DNA of 64,000 nt from Desarmillaria ectypa. Lineage: Eukaryota; Basidiomycota; Agaricomycetes; Agaricales; Physalacriaceae. Positions 1 through 11,289 of the stretch are shown here, piece after piece (the first letter of the stretch is position 1; every line of letters starts with the position of its first letter). A program made the position numbers and the translations under genes. The stretch lies in assembly GCA_030407005.1 (NCBI GenBank), contig JAUDYN010000002.1, positions 1,302,001 to 1,366,000 of the forward strand, in the 5' to 3' direction. The notes under the pieces are model-generated. The model was not told the origin of the DNA and searched no databases. It saw only the letters and a list, made by a program, of their open reading frames with translations.

Positions 1-1066
1 TAAAACATCTACCGACCTCCTTCTTTCCATTCGTAACAAGCTTACCGCCCCGGTCCCATCTAATCACCAACGTGCACCGTACTCAATTACGTTCGTCGGC
101 GTCAATGGCGTTGGTAAAAGCACGAATCTATCCAAAGTTTGTTTTTGGCTGATCCAAAATGGACTGCGAGTCTTGATTGCCGCCTGTGATACCTTCAGGT
201 ATGTATGTCTGCTATGTCCTACAGTGTTGTGATCTGATGTTGATCACAGGAGTGGCGCTGTGGAGCAGCTGAGGGTTCATGTTCGTAACCTGGGCATGCT
301 GGGTGTCGACGGCGCCACGAATAGCAAGGCCAGAGTGGAGCTTTTTGAGCGTGGATATGGTAAGGACGCCGCAGGAATCGCACGGGAAGCTATTACATAC
401 GGTATGGAGAATTCTTCCAACATGTTTACGCGCAGCTGACTGTGGCCTAGCTAAGGATAATGACTTTGATGTTGTTTTGATCGACACTGCAGGTAGAATG
501 CAGGATAACGAGGTACATTGGTTTGTGACTTATGAAGAACTGCGGTAGCTGATCATTATCGTCCATTAGCCCCTTATGCGTGCTCTAGCTAAGGTATGGA
601 CATAATTCCGACTGTGGCGAAAGTGGTGTTTGACGTGCCGCCTAGCTTGTTGCGGTCAATAACCCAGACAAGATCATCTTTGTTGGTGAAGCGCTTGTGG
701 GCAACGAGGCAGTGGACCAGCTAACGAAGTTTGATCGAGCCTTAAAAGATTTCTCTTCTGCCTCTGGTGGAGCGGGGAAGGGTAGAGGTATTGATGGCAT
801 GCTTGTCACCAAGTGGGATACAGTGGATGATAAGGTGATTTGGTCTCTACAGGTTGTTGTAGCTTTGCATTGAAACATGATTTGTAGGTCGGCGCAGCGC
901 TGTCGATGACATACGTTACAGGGCAACCTATTATTTTTGTCGGATGTGGGCAGGTGGGTTTTATCTGGATACTCGTTGAACACCACTCATTACGACATTG
1001 CAGACGTATACTGATCTAAGGCAACTTAGAGTCGCCAACGTTGTACAAGCCATTCTTAGTGATTAA
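1..1066 (+). CDS. SRP101: SRP receptor alpha subunit, C-terminal GTPase part (5' end cut off)
   Basis: Docking GTPase for the signal recognition particle at the ER membrane; it pairs with SRP54 during co-translational targeting and is anchored through SR-beta. The visible part is the NG domain. It has the P-loop GVNGVGKSTN, the ACDTFRSGAVEQL insertion-box segment, the G3 motif DTAGRMQDNE, FVGEALVGNEAVDQL, the TKWDTVDDK guanine-specificity motif and IIFVGCGQTYTDL. Six exons: 1-198, 251-401, 451-513, 570-593 (short), then a run from 646 with introns at 835-887 and 954-1003, ending at TAA 1064-1066. All junctions keep phase. The N-terminal SR-beta-binding region lies outside the window. The DTAGRMQDNE motif is followed directly by an intron starting at about 514. 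Confidence 0.93.
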
Positions 1067-1305
1067 CATAGTAATTGTAATTGACACAGATCTCGTAGTT
1101 TCTCGATGTATCACTGATGTAACTGTGGATCATTCGTATCGAAATCATGATTTTGATGATGCATAAAACGCAGAACTAGGTCTAAAAAAATACACTGAAT
1201 ACAAGCGGTTAGTATAAGGTGCGGGAAGACCTGGAGAATTTAGTCACAGTCTCATGCGGTCTGAAGAGTTTTTGATAGGATCCAAACGATGTTGGCGGAG
1301 AACAA

Positions 1306-2160
1306 TCAAAGAGCATGCACTGAAGCATCTACGGCGACTTTCTCCAAAGTGGGGAACTTTTGTAGTAAACTTTTTCCGCCTGTGCTATGAGCGTCGCTAT
1401 TTGAGCTGGGCAGCAAAGAACGGGTGCCCGCCGGCGTAGAACCTGACATAAAAAAGTTCAGGCGCTGGAAGACTGAATTGGTATGCAGAAATTCGGCGGA
1501 TGGGGCTGTGTGTTTCATGCGCCTACGGCGTCGGAAGAAAATGTAGAGCATAAGAGCTGTAATGGAGAGAATGATGACCCCGCCGATGACGCCACCGATA
1601 ATAGCACCTTTGTTACTACGGGACCTCGTCGAATGGGTTGGAGTGCTTCCTCCCACCTGGATTGCACTGCTGAAGACGGAGGAGAAGCTGATGATGGGGG
1701 GATGTTACTCGTGGATGATCCGGACTCAGTCGTGATGCTGCTAGTTACAGTCGTGGTGGTGGTAAGCGCACTAGAAGCCACTTTTTGGTCTGTGGAACTA
1801 GAGGAGCTCTGGGTGTCCTGTGAAATACTAGACCCTGTTGGAATGGGTACTGAATGGGTTTGTTGACAGGCACTACCTTTCAGAAAGTGAGAATCTACTC
1901 TCGAGAGTTTCCGCAGACATCTTACCGGAGGTGTAGTCAGGTTGGCCTTCATCTGCGGGATATTCATCACCGTGCTTCGGGGGGTAGCAGATTTTGTGGA
2001 CTCGATCGCGCCGCGACTTTGACGGACTCTGAGGAATAGACCCTGAACAGCAGCACCATGAACAGACAGTGTTGACCTACCGAAAACAAATCCAGTATCA
2101 CGGAAGACATCAAATATACAGAAGGCCCATTCTGCACACTTTGAAATGTTGCTAGAGACA
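1306..2160 (-). CDS. Ser/Thr-rich single-pass membrane protein (exon 1 not resolved)
   Basis: Probable cell-surface protein of the fungal wall-sensor-like architecture; no named family recognised. Reading the minus strand, a cysteine-containing extracellular segment (motifs NISKCAEWAF, VHKICYPPK) is followed by a Ser/Thr tract, a transmembrane helix (GAIIGGVIGGVIILSITALM, then LYIFF), a basic stop-transfer run of five Arg, and a cytoplasmic tail of about 80 residues ending at 1306. One canonical intron (gtaag...aaag) lies near 1880-1925. The Ser-rich frame and the membrane-helix frame differ. A 92-nt GT-AG intron ending just before VGGSTPTH would join them, but it removes part of the Ser/Thr tract. 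The first exon with the start codon is probably between 2160 and 2416 and was not fixed. The gene is divergent from glyoxalase II. Confidence 0.5.
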
Positions 2161-2416
2161 TGGAATATAAGTTTGTCTAAACGATTTTATAGGCTTGTAA
2201 AATAAGAAAGAACACTGAATGCCCTTGAATATAGAAGGATAGGAGAGAAAAAGAAGAGAGGAGAACTGTACATATTTTTATTAAATCCAAACACCAGGAA
2301 ACCCAGGGCGATGCGACGGTTGTGCGTCCTAGCCCATCAAAAGATTAAAGACGAAAAAGTGGTATGATGTCAACGATCGAGATCATCATGCAATCGGGGA
2401 TCATCCCACGTGACAT
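2161..2416. promoter_or_regulatory. Divergent intergenic region between membrane protein and glyoxalase II
   Basis: About 255 bp between the two divergently transcribed genes. It probably holds both promoters and perhaps the unresolved first exon of the leftward gene: a start codon followed by a hydrophobic stretch (MYSSPLFFFSPILLYS) can be read on the minus strand near 2270. No clear TATA box is seen. Confidence 0.35.
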
Positions 2417-3478
2417 ATGCAAGCTTTGCGCCGACTCCCCATCATCACCCAGACGCCCTTCATGAAAATCATTCCCGTACCTGTCCGACAGGACAACTAC
2501 AGCTACCTCCTTATTGACGAGCCTTCGAAAACTGCCGCCGCAGTCGACCCATACGATGTCGGCAAGGTCGTGTCTGCAGCAGAGACTCTAGGTGCCAGAA
2601 GATATCTTAGCGCGCTACGTTGACTGCTCACATCGACATCAGGCGTGAAAATCGTCGCAGGAATTACGACACATCATCATTTTGATCACAGTGGAGGCAA
2701 TGAGGTGTGCAGTGCTCACTATCTGTTGAGATTGTATCGCTTATTAATGCGCTCAGAACTTTGTATGTCGTACTACTATTCAGTTCCTCTGATATGTATC
2801 GAGCCTATCCCAGGCTGCGACCTTTCCAGATGCATCCATCTATGGTGGTAGTGAGAAGGTTCCCGCTCTGACGAAACTCGTCAAGGACAACGATGAATTT
2901 ACGTTGGGAGATATCCATATCAAGTACGCTCCAATCACTTCAGTATCCTTGCTTGGGCCTAACAAAAATCAGATGTCTTGCTACCCCGTGCCATACACAG
3001 GACTCTATCTGCTACTACGTAACCGATACAGGTAACAAAATGCACCCTGGAGGTGTTTTCACGGGAGACACACTCTTCATTGGCGGTTGTGGTCGCTTTT
3101 TCGAAGGGACGGCGCCCGAGATGAGAACAGCTTTGTCACACCTTGGCGAGCTTCCTGACAGCACGCTGGTTTTCAACGGTCACGAATACACTGGTGGAAA
3201 TGTCGCCTTTGCCAAGTCTGTTGAGCCTGAGAATCCGGCAATTAACCAGCTCGCCGATCTCGTAAAGCAGAACGAGATAACGACTGGACTGACGACCATA
3301 GGAGATGAAAAACAATGGAATGTTTTTATGCGTCTAGGAAGCCCTACTGTTCAGTATGTCTTCGTTTACTCTCCTGAAAGATTTCTCAACAGAAGCTTAC
3401 AGACATGCAACATCGGAAACTTCTGAGAGTGCAGTTATGGCCAAACTTAGGGAAATGAAGAACAACTTCCGGGGGTGA
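2417..3478 (+). CDS. GLO2: Hydroxyacylglutathione hydrolase (glyoxalase II)
   Basis: Hydrolyses S-D-lactoylglutathione to D-lactate and glutathione, the second step of methylglyoxal detoxification. It is a metallo-beta-lactamase fold protein. The dinuclear metal site THHHFDH is seen across the exon 1-2 region, then CLATPCHT, FTGDTLFIGGCGRFFEG and the substrate-side FNGHEYT. Five exons: 2417-2591, 2643-2704, 2814-2923, 2973-3353, 3403-3478, all in phase. Two starts are possible. The first gives a short N-terminal extension (MQALRRLPIITQTPF) with Arg and no acid, like a mitochondrial presequence. An in-frame Met at 2462 would give a cytosolic form beginning MKIIPVPV, which matches the usual family start. 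Length is near the family norm of about 260 residues. It converges on SFT2 (stops 180 bp apart). Confidence 0.93.
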
Positions 3479-3658
3479 GTCGGATAGCAGAAATGTATAC
3501 TTTACTGGGATCCATCACGACTGTAAAATAACGATTTAGCATTTTTGGGATGAAGTAACTTGTATTATCCGAATTGAGACAAGCAACTGGGAAAATAAGT
3601 AGTGGACACGAGACATTTGAGCAACGAAAATAATACAGATTGCAGTGCTAATTGTCAA

Positions 3659-4477
3659 TTAGCCCAGTCCGACAGCTTTTGTGACTGCGGCACGGGCATA
3701 GGGGATGTACGACAGCGTATACCATGTATATGCCAGGTACTCGATGATAACGAATACTGTCAACATATATTAGCAGGGGCTGAAGCTCTGCAAAGATACC
3801 AGACGTACTTAGGCAAAGAATCTGACAAGAATCATATATTATCAGTAATCAGTCAACATCCACCAAGGAAGGACAGTCTGGCGACGTACATCGTTATTAA
3901 GCACAAATGCAGCGATAAATACCAATACAATGGATCCCAGGAACACGAACGTTGCAACAACACGAACGGGCTTGAACATCTACACAAGGGGTCAATGTAA
4001 TTAGTAAACCGAGTACGAAGACAAACTTACAAGCTTGAGTTGCTTGAAAAACTTTAAAAAAAATCTAGAGTTAGCACCGACTGTAGAGAATCAACCCGAT
4101 GCCACGCACCCCAATCAAGAACCCCGTGCCGACGAGAGACACAATCGTTCCCATAACATAGAGCACTGTACAGCATATCTTAGGATCCAAAATAGACACA
4201 CTAACAGCAAGACACACCTGCAAATATACCCAGCTGCCCGATGAACAGCAATATCGACCCCAGCAGACTAAGCACAAAACCAACCACCAGGCTGAATTAT
4301 GTCGAGGTTCAGAACAGGTGGCAAGTACAATAGAACATGGACTCACCATCCTATGAAACCATACAATCTCGTGGTCCTTGAGAGCCCCAAAAACTTGAAC
4401 GCCGAGTCTCCTTCAAAGAACTGTGTCTCAGGTAGGGTGCTTGTAGCGGCTTCGAGATTGAGCCATCCTTTTGCCAT
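3659..4477 (-). CDS. SFT2: SFT2-family Golgi membrane traffic protein
   Basis: Small tetra-spanning Golgi protein acting in endosome-to-Golgi vesicle fusion. After splicing it has 160 residues: a polar N-terminus, then four hydrophobic helices including LVVGFVLSLLGSILLFIGQL and VLYVMGTIVSLVGTGFLIG. The family loop FFKQLKLMFKPVRVVAT and the last helix ending YTWYTLSYIPYARAAV are also present; they match the SFT2 signatures of a Lys-rich loop and an aromatic-Ser-aromatic-Ile-Pro motif. Exons: 4347-4477, 4218-4291, 4110-4165, 4031-4051, 3890-3979, 3809-3821 and 3659-3756, every junction in phase. Two exons are tiny (21 and 13 nt). The Met at 4477 is chosen because no upstream frame joins in phase. 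The gene lies downstream of Argonaute on the same strand. Confidence 0.9.
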
Positions 4478-4832
4478 TGTGGGATTCAAGAATCGATGAG
4501 TGCGAGAAATGCTTATGGGCGCTTGAAAGAAGAAATGACGTGTAGCTGTACCGTGCCAGCAGATGTGGAGAGCAAGGTCGGAGAGCGCTTACCGTACGGT
4601 TGCTGATGGAGATTTCAGGTCCAGGTCCGGTGCGGCTTGGACACACAAGGCAAAACAAAGTGGAACCAAAATTGAACGACATCAACACGATACTAGTCTC
4701 CCCTAGGCAGACTCTTAATCTCTTGACAGGTAAGCAGTTGAGATTTGAAATAGAACGATACAGTTTACATTTCTTCAAGCTACTATGTACAACAGGAGAA
4801 GCGCACGGATACAAGAAAACATGAAAGACAAC
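4478..4832. promoter_or_regulatory. Intergenic region upstream of SFT2
   Basis: 355 bp between the Argonaute stop and the SFT2 start. A GTAAGC donor (minus strand, near 4590) and a pyrimidine-rich stretch ending in AAG near 4520 suggest a 5' UTR intron for SFT2, but the upstream ATG there does not join in frame. No other gene is seen. Confidence 0.35.
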
Positions 4833-7800
4833 TCAAACAAAATACATCTGGTTTTCCATGTTGGCATTGATAGGGGTAAAGTGTTGACGATAAAAATCAA
4901 GGTCGTGTTCCTCGCCAGACTGAACGGATTCTGCTTCAAACATGGGGATATCAAAGTGGAACTTTGCACGGCGGCATACGAGCTGTATGGAGTGGTGGGT
5001 CAGCAACAATCGTAGAACACAAACAAGCTTACATCGGCATCTGGCAAAACATCAGACTAGCACAATAAGGTAAAGAACGACATACAATATACGGGCGCAG
5101 GGATTTTGACTGATCGTGTAGACCGAGAGTATACATGACAGAGCGCATAACTAGTAACGTAGTCAATCAAAAGTGAAATTGCATGGCCAGGTACGCACGT
5201 CAGTTGCGCGATTGCCGTCACAGCCTGACTCCTAGCGTAGACGGTGTCAGAATATTCATTGTACGGTGAGCGTCAACGTACCGGTCATCGAACGGTAACT
5301 TCCTATAGATATCGTCATGCAAAATTGTGTAATGTCCAGGAATACTTGCTGTAATACGCTAATGAGCAAGGGGAAAAGACACTAGCGAGTTCAACACTAA
5401 CTTCCTTTGAGTCCCGCCTGTGACTGAAGATAAAAGTCGTCGTAGATAGGATGTTTCAGGTCTGCCCCAGTATTACTTATCAGTGCCTCTAAAGAGTAAA
5501 AAAAGGCTGCAGACGCACCATTGTCGACGAAAAATCCTGCGTGGCAATTGGTGGACCTGTCACCTTGACCAGGGGGGGGGAAGAAGCGGAAATGGTGCCT
5601 CTTTGTCACGACCAGGAAGGTAAGTTTGGGACGCTGATTTACACCTTTACTTTGGTAGAATTTTCGAACGGCAGCTAAAGTTGAAAGATATACATCTTCA
5701 AATCTCACAGCGCAAAGAATTTCGCACCTTCGAGAGACTTTTCCATCTCTTCCCTGCGGACAATCTCAAATTCCCCTTCGGAGACGCCATCTCGATAAAA
5801 TATGAGGCGCTGAGGTACCTGACCTTGATTCTTCCTATAGAACACCTCGAGACAGGACTGCGTGAAAAATGACAGCGTTTGAGTTAGTCAAAATTAAATA
5901 ATTCCAAAAGCTCACGTACAATGACCATGGGCTCCAACTTCTCTATGATTTCCTGTCTCGACCTTTGGATTTCCATTCTTGCAGTGTACTGAGCTCCATA
6001 CTGGTCTATCGATGCCACCATAGATGCAACTGATGGAGCCATACTGCCGGGCGCCGCATGACTGACATCCGCACCTGCACTCATGTCATTTTATATAAAT
6101 ACAGACGCAGATATGGCCACTTACCGATGATCATGGTAGGGACGCTAGCGAAGAACATCATCGCGGGATCTTGAGGAACAAAACCCCGGCCTGCCAGTTT
6201 TGTATTGATTCTGATGTATCGATTAGCATGAACATTTCTTCAAGGATGACAAGAGCTGCACTTGAGGATCAGGTTGTTATGGTACTGATTGAATTGTCTT
6301 GCATTGTACCCTTCATGGAATTTCCGTGTCCAGCGCTGTTCAGCACTGCTTAGTTCGTCGAAAATAATTCAAACGATTGACTTACCACACACTGGGTAGG
6401 AATCCCATGGACGACGTCGCCCGCACGCTTGACCGCAACGTACAGATCCGCCGCGTTTTCTGGTAGAACGCAGATAAGGAGCCGTGCCCCGATGGGAAAT
6501 CCGATGCGGTATAGAACCTAATTGAAATCAATCTCCTCAAACTCGAGGTCAAGTTGTAACAGGCAGCCTACCGATGGAATATTCTCTTGTGCATTGGCGT
6601 CATGATTCACTTGCGGCGTTGAAACGGCTATGGCCGGGATGTATTTGACATGAGTGTAAATGAGGCGAGATACTACTTACACATTCCTATGAAATCATGT
6701 CAGTGCATACAAGTTAGGTCATAAGTCAATGGCATACCTATAACTCTCATAGCCTCAGCTAAGTCCATAGAAAAACGCTCTATTATTCTCTGATCACCGC
6801 CTGTGAGGTTGATAACAGCCCAAGAGTTCAGTTGGGCCGGCGTGTGAAGTGGCTTCTTCATGATGTCCCACGAACCACTCTATAACCTCCATGCTCATAA
6901 ATCGAGATGACGCCGGACACGTTTGTGACTTACGTGGTTAGCATGGACCACCCTCGCGCCATTCTGTCCTTTCCCGTATGCTAGCTGTGGCCTGGGGAGA
7001 GCCTTCCCAGTAACTCGGAGAGGCTCTGGATGAATGTTAATACCTGCTCCTGTCAAAAACTCAGACTGCGTGTGGCCTAGATGTCTCCAGCCTTGCCGTA
7101 TCATTCGGAGTCGGGCCTCAGGGTTGGCGGGGACCACTCTCAGCACTTCTCTAACGGCCTCTGGAGAAAGTCGATTCTAAGAAGTTATGAGTAGTATTCG
7201 ATGAATCAGCAAGACGATTCACTGACATCATATAATTGTTGCGTGGCCTTACAACAGGCGATCGGCACGACAGTTTGTTGCCCGAATTGAACGCCCAAGG
7301 ATCCCGGTCGTATATGGAGGTTATACGCTGATCTGAAGTGTTCCTAATCAGATTTTCAGCGAAGAGAGAAAAGAATCAAATGAAGACCATACAGCGATCG
7401 TGATTCGGTGACCATCCTTGTCAAAAGTGATAGCACCGGCTTCCCTCACCAGACCTTTGATCCTTTTTGCCCTGGCAGTCGGGCGATGAGATAATATCAC
7501 TTTCATGCCACGAAGGAAATGCCGCAGTCTTGAAAATCTACTTTCTTCCAAGTTTTCCAATTGGCGGGCGTCACGCAAACCAAGAAAGTCAGCCGACAGG
7601 TCTTCCAAACGACGTTCAGGAACACTTCAGCATTCTTGTCAGAGGTAGACTTTCGGATAAGAGAGTACTGACTTACACGGCGGCAACAGTGACATCGACG
7701 TTAAGGACGATATGGTCCTTAACCAGCCTGACACTCCTACAAGAGCATTGGCTGGTGAACACTAGAGGCAGGGTCCGCAGTGAATAGGCACGTACTGAAA

Positions 7801-8743
7801 ATAGCCGCGCCAAAGTTCTAAAGGCGCTATAGACCGTGGCGTTTCTGTCAAGTAGGTATTGAGTGAGCACGCACAATACTATGGCAAGGGCCGACGAGTA
7901 AACGTTGAATACCTTTTCCCTCCCGGATGTAAAAGCTCGCGGATTTATTAAGCGCCATTCCTGACCTAAAACACATCAGTCAATCAGGCATCCTACCGCA
8001 TAAGAATTTCAGCTTACCCTCTTGGATATGCCTGAACAGACATATTGAGCATGTTCAACGCGGGCGCAGCAGCAACCATTGCCTGGGTATTGCCTCGGGT
8101 AAGTTGTTTCAAGATTCTACGGGAATTCTCATTACGATCTGGCTCGGGTAGAACAAGTTGAACGTACCCAATATTTACCCTCCCGACCAACGTTACAATG
8201 ACCGAAACATAACGAGGTTTCGGGGAATCGACATCCCATACGACATCCACCTAGACAGTATGCAGTTATATCGACTCTTGGTATGCCAAGAGAAGGGAAG
8301 TACCTTCATACCAGATCCCGGTATGTCGTACTTCTTCCATGAGAACAGATTTTTTTTGCCATCGAAAACTAATGTTATGATTTAGTATATGAAGAAGACA
8401 GTCGAAAAAATCGAGCTCACCTCCAAGTTTTGTGAAGATTTTCGGGGCGACTGAGGTCTGCAGACGCATCATGATCTCATTGGCCTTCGCAGGACCGAGC
8501 CTGAACTCTCGCCCCGTCCGGCTTTCCCATGTTGGCGTGATCACTGTAATGAATTTGAGCGTGCCCCGAAAGATAACCTAAAGTACGAACCGACTGTAGC
8601 GAGATCAAATAGCACTTCAAAGAGAAACAGGGCGGCTTACCGTCGTATTGGTAGACTGTGGACTTTTCGGGCCATTGAAGTTGGAAGATATTAGCGGTTA
8701 CGACAACGGGAGTGGCTTGATTGATGTGCGGGATGAGTGACAT
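4833..8743 (-). CDS. Argonaute (PAZ-PIWI), slicer-competent
   Basis: Core protein of RNA silencing: binds small RNA and cleaves a complementary target. My spliced model has 25 exons and 865 residues, with all phases consistent. Order: short N-domain from MSLIPHINQ; linker with ELWRGYFQSVR near residue 205; PAZ about 230-345; MID with LNSWAVINL and ARLLICVLPENA to GIPTQCV; PIWI from KINTKLAGRGF to the usual C-terminal MYFV. The PIWI tetrad is complete: Asp594 (IGADVSH), Glu633 (RQEIIEKL), Asp666 (YRDGVSEG), His764 (PGHYTILHDD). Exon 12 is 6 nt (6681-6686) and exon 24 is 8 nt (5033-5040). The N-terminus lacks the Gly/Arg-rich leader of many eukaryotic Argonautes. No Dicer or RdRP gene is in the window. 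Confidence 0.95.
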
Positions 8744-9533
8744 GGCAAGTGGCAGGAAACGGGAATAGAAGCCGGGGTATTAAAGGCGCGAACCTATTTA
8801 TTGGGAAACTTGATGGCATGTGACATGTATCAGTGAGCACGTGCTATCTCGGTCCCGACTCGTCGACGGCGGTGAGTCAAGCTCGGGAAGCGGTGTTCTG
8901 ACCCCAAGTTCTTCTATTTACGTTCTTATGGGTCTCGATGCACCTTCAGATTGGTATGTAATACGGAGCTTGAATCATTCCATTGTTGACTTCATGTAAT
9001 ACCCCTGAGCTTCGCGTCTTCTTCATCAACACATCCTACAGTTATAATCCCCCCGCAGGTGCAGGACAGGAGGGAAGGTTGCTTGAAACGTCCATGTTGA
9101 TAACCCAGCGTGCGCTTCTTCCGTATTTCATCTGTTTCTGGAATGTCAGTTACAAATTGCTTTTTACATCTAGTGTATAATGCATTTCTTCGTTCCCACA
9201 GCTTCTTCTCATGCCAGGGCCCAGAATACTATTTAGCCATTCTAAATTGCAAAGGGCGTCGATAACCGCTGACAACACAAGCATTTCGTGACGAGATAAA
9301 CATTGATCATCGAACTCGTTTCACCTGGGTTTCGGTCTTCTTCCCGAATCTTCGTTGGTCATCGGACGTCACTCGCAGCTGGTTCCCTATGTTCAAGATT
9401 GTTCAATGGAACCCAAGGCCGAACCAAATTCCACGCATGCCGTAGGACAATTCTTGAAGACACGCATAAAAGAATCTGACAAGCCCCGGACCGTCCCCTC
9501 CTACGCGTAAAGAAGGGATGACACTAGCTTCAA
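8744..9533. promoter_or_regulatory. Upstream region of Argonaute, no gene seen
   Basis: About 790 bp upstream of the Argonaute start. It should carry the Argonaute promoter (minus strand). I see no long open frame with codon bias and no recognisable motif beyond AT-rich patches. Confidence 0.3.
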
Positions 9534-9944
9534 ATGGAACTTATTCGGAAACTTTATCCTCACATCCTCTCGGTCGTCATTTCTTCAGGAGACCGTATTC
9601 CTCGCCTGGTGCAGCGTCGATATGATCCGTCTATACCAGAACCCGAAGTAAATAGTCGTATCCTGCAAGGGCTTCCATCCGGTCGCGGCGTCAAAGGGAA
9701 GAGCGGGTCCATCGAACGGTATCCGAGGGCGCCTCGCGGTATCCCAACAACTGCAGGCGCTATCACTGCAATGCGACCAAAGCCGCCGCCAGCAGCGATA
9801 GAAGATAGGTCTCTCGTTGCGCTATTGCCTGGGCCCCTGGGTGTTCCTCCGCACTGGCAGGAAAAAGCCCAGCGGATCCAAGACTGGATACGCGATACAC
9901 ACCAGACTACTAATTATTGCTCTAATGAGGCGTCCCATCACTAG
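9534..9944 (+). CDS. Unidentified open frame, 136 codons
   Basis: Open frame from an ATG to TAG encoding a basic, proline-rich product (motifs SGRGVKGKSG, MRPKPPPAAIEDR, GVPPHWQEKAQRIQDWIRD). I do not recognise a family. It may be a first exon of a multi-exon gene reaching to about 10.7 kb. Further open stretches follow on the same strand at 10066-10353 and 10340-10594 (the latter hydrophobic near MAALMAICYLGTSFL), but I could not join them with in-phase GT-AG introns. Treat as tentative. Confidence 0.25.
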   Translation: MELIRKLYPHILSVVISSGDRIPRLVQRRYDPSIPEPEVNSRILQGLPSGRGVKGKSGSIERYPRAPRGIPTTAGAITAMRPKPPPAAIEDRSLVALLPGPLGVPPHWQEKAQRIQDWIRDTHQTTNYCSNEASHH

Positions 9945-10594
9945 TCTCCCTGTTCGCCTCCTGCGAGTATGTGACCTGAACCTCTTCGTTACCCATCTCC
10001 TTTGGCCGAGCCCGCGACACACTCTGATTTACGCTGTTTGACTGTGCCGCGACCATTGAAGGAATATGGGCCTCATACTTCTTCACGGACTTTGCTTCCT
10101 CGCTGCCCTACCTGGCGAAACCCCATTTGCACAAGTCTTAACCAACCAGTCTAGCTTGAACACGTTAGGTCGATCCGTCGCCGGCCTGCCATTGGAATAT
10201 TCTAAGCAAACGGTCGAACTACCACGAGCAGAGTTGGAACTTCGGGTAGCAAAGGTCCGACTATCCAGTGCCCAGACGAGGGGGGCTTCGGGGGAGGCGG
10301 AACGGGGAGGGTTGGAATCGGTTACAATGAAGAGAGCGAGTGCCTCCGAATGACAGTGATGCACCCATGGCTGCATTAATGGCCATCTGTTATCTCGGTA
10401 CCTCTTTCTTGCAACACGTAACAATGCAAAATCCCGATCCGAGTGCTTTTTACCTTCTACTTGCTTCTCAATTGAAACCAGTTGCACGAAATCAAACAGT
10501 TATAGTCGCAGCACCGTTCTCCTATCTCTTCGCCTCGAAGGATTTGCTGCCGGGGTGTGTGGTCGAGACTGAGGCTCAACGTCACGGTGACTGA

Positions 10595-11289
10595 CAGCCC
10601 AGTGTTCTCCTGTTGTTTCCACCACACCCTCAATATCACCCTTCGGGTTAATTCTCTTGCAGCTCTCGTTTCTTGCTGGATCTCCTTTTCCCTGCACCCT
10701 GAGATTCGTCAACTTTATGTAGGCCTAAGATGAGAGTGAAAACTTGCAATGCTCCGTGACTGTCTGATCCTTTTTCCCGTTGGTCTAGCCACGGCTCTCC
10801 TTTGGACAGCTTTAGACCATTCTCGTCATTTTGTCATTCGAGGTCTTCCCATAAGTCTGCTGCAGAGATGACCGGAGCATTTTCGGTGAGGCGATCTTCG
10901 TTTGTCCCATCCTCATGCCGCTGGCGGTAAAGAAATTTGGGAGCAATTTCTATGTTTTGCTCCGGGTCATGTTGACTCTCTGTGATCTAGGTACAACGAG
11001 AGTCAGGTGTTACTCGAGCAGGCAAAGAAAAGCGAATCCTAACCTCGCATTGATTGACAAGCGTACAGAGTGTATCGTCTACCCATTTGGTCATCTCCTG
11101 CTCCTGTCTTCTGATAGTCGCCATACAATCTGAACTTGTCGTACTCGAAATCATTGGACTCTGAACTGCAATGTGCAGGGGACCTGAGCCCTTTTTTTTT
11201 TTGCGGCCGCAGATTACATGTAGAGAGAACTGATGGGACGCATATTCATTCTCTTTCTCCTTGGCCCCAGATACTTCGTAGTGTCAGTC
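10595..11289. other. No gene recognised
   Basis: About 700 bp with only short open frames on both strands. It contains a run of T followed by a GCGGCCGC octamer at about 11193-11210. No domain, RNA gene or repeat is recognised. Confidence 0.3.

Noticed and set aside
4592..4682. An ATG-initiated open stretch upstream of SFT2 ending in a GTAAGC donor, as a possible first coding exon
   Set aside because: Joined to either nearby acceptor it leads to a stop or the wrong frame relative to the SFT2 ATG at 4477, so I treat it as 5' UTR.
5572..5580. A run of G at the Argonaute exon 19, as a possible frameshift
   Set aside because: It codes for consecutive prolines (FFPPP) in the correct frame and the downstream exon continues in phase.
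10083..10487. A 134-codon open frame on the minus strand
   Set aside because: It is antisense to equally open plus-strand frames, has biased Arg/Ser content and no domain; no splice or start context supports it.
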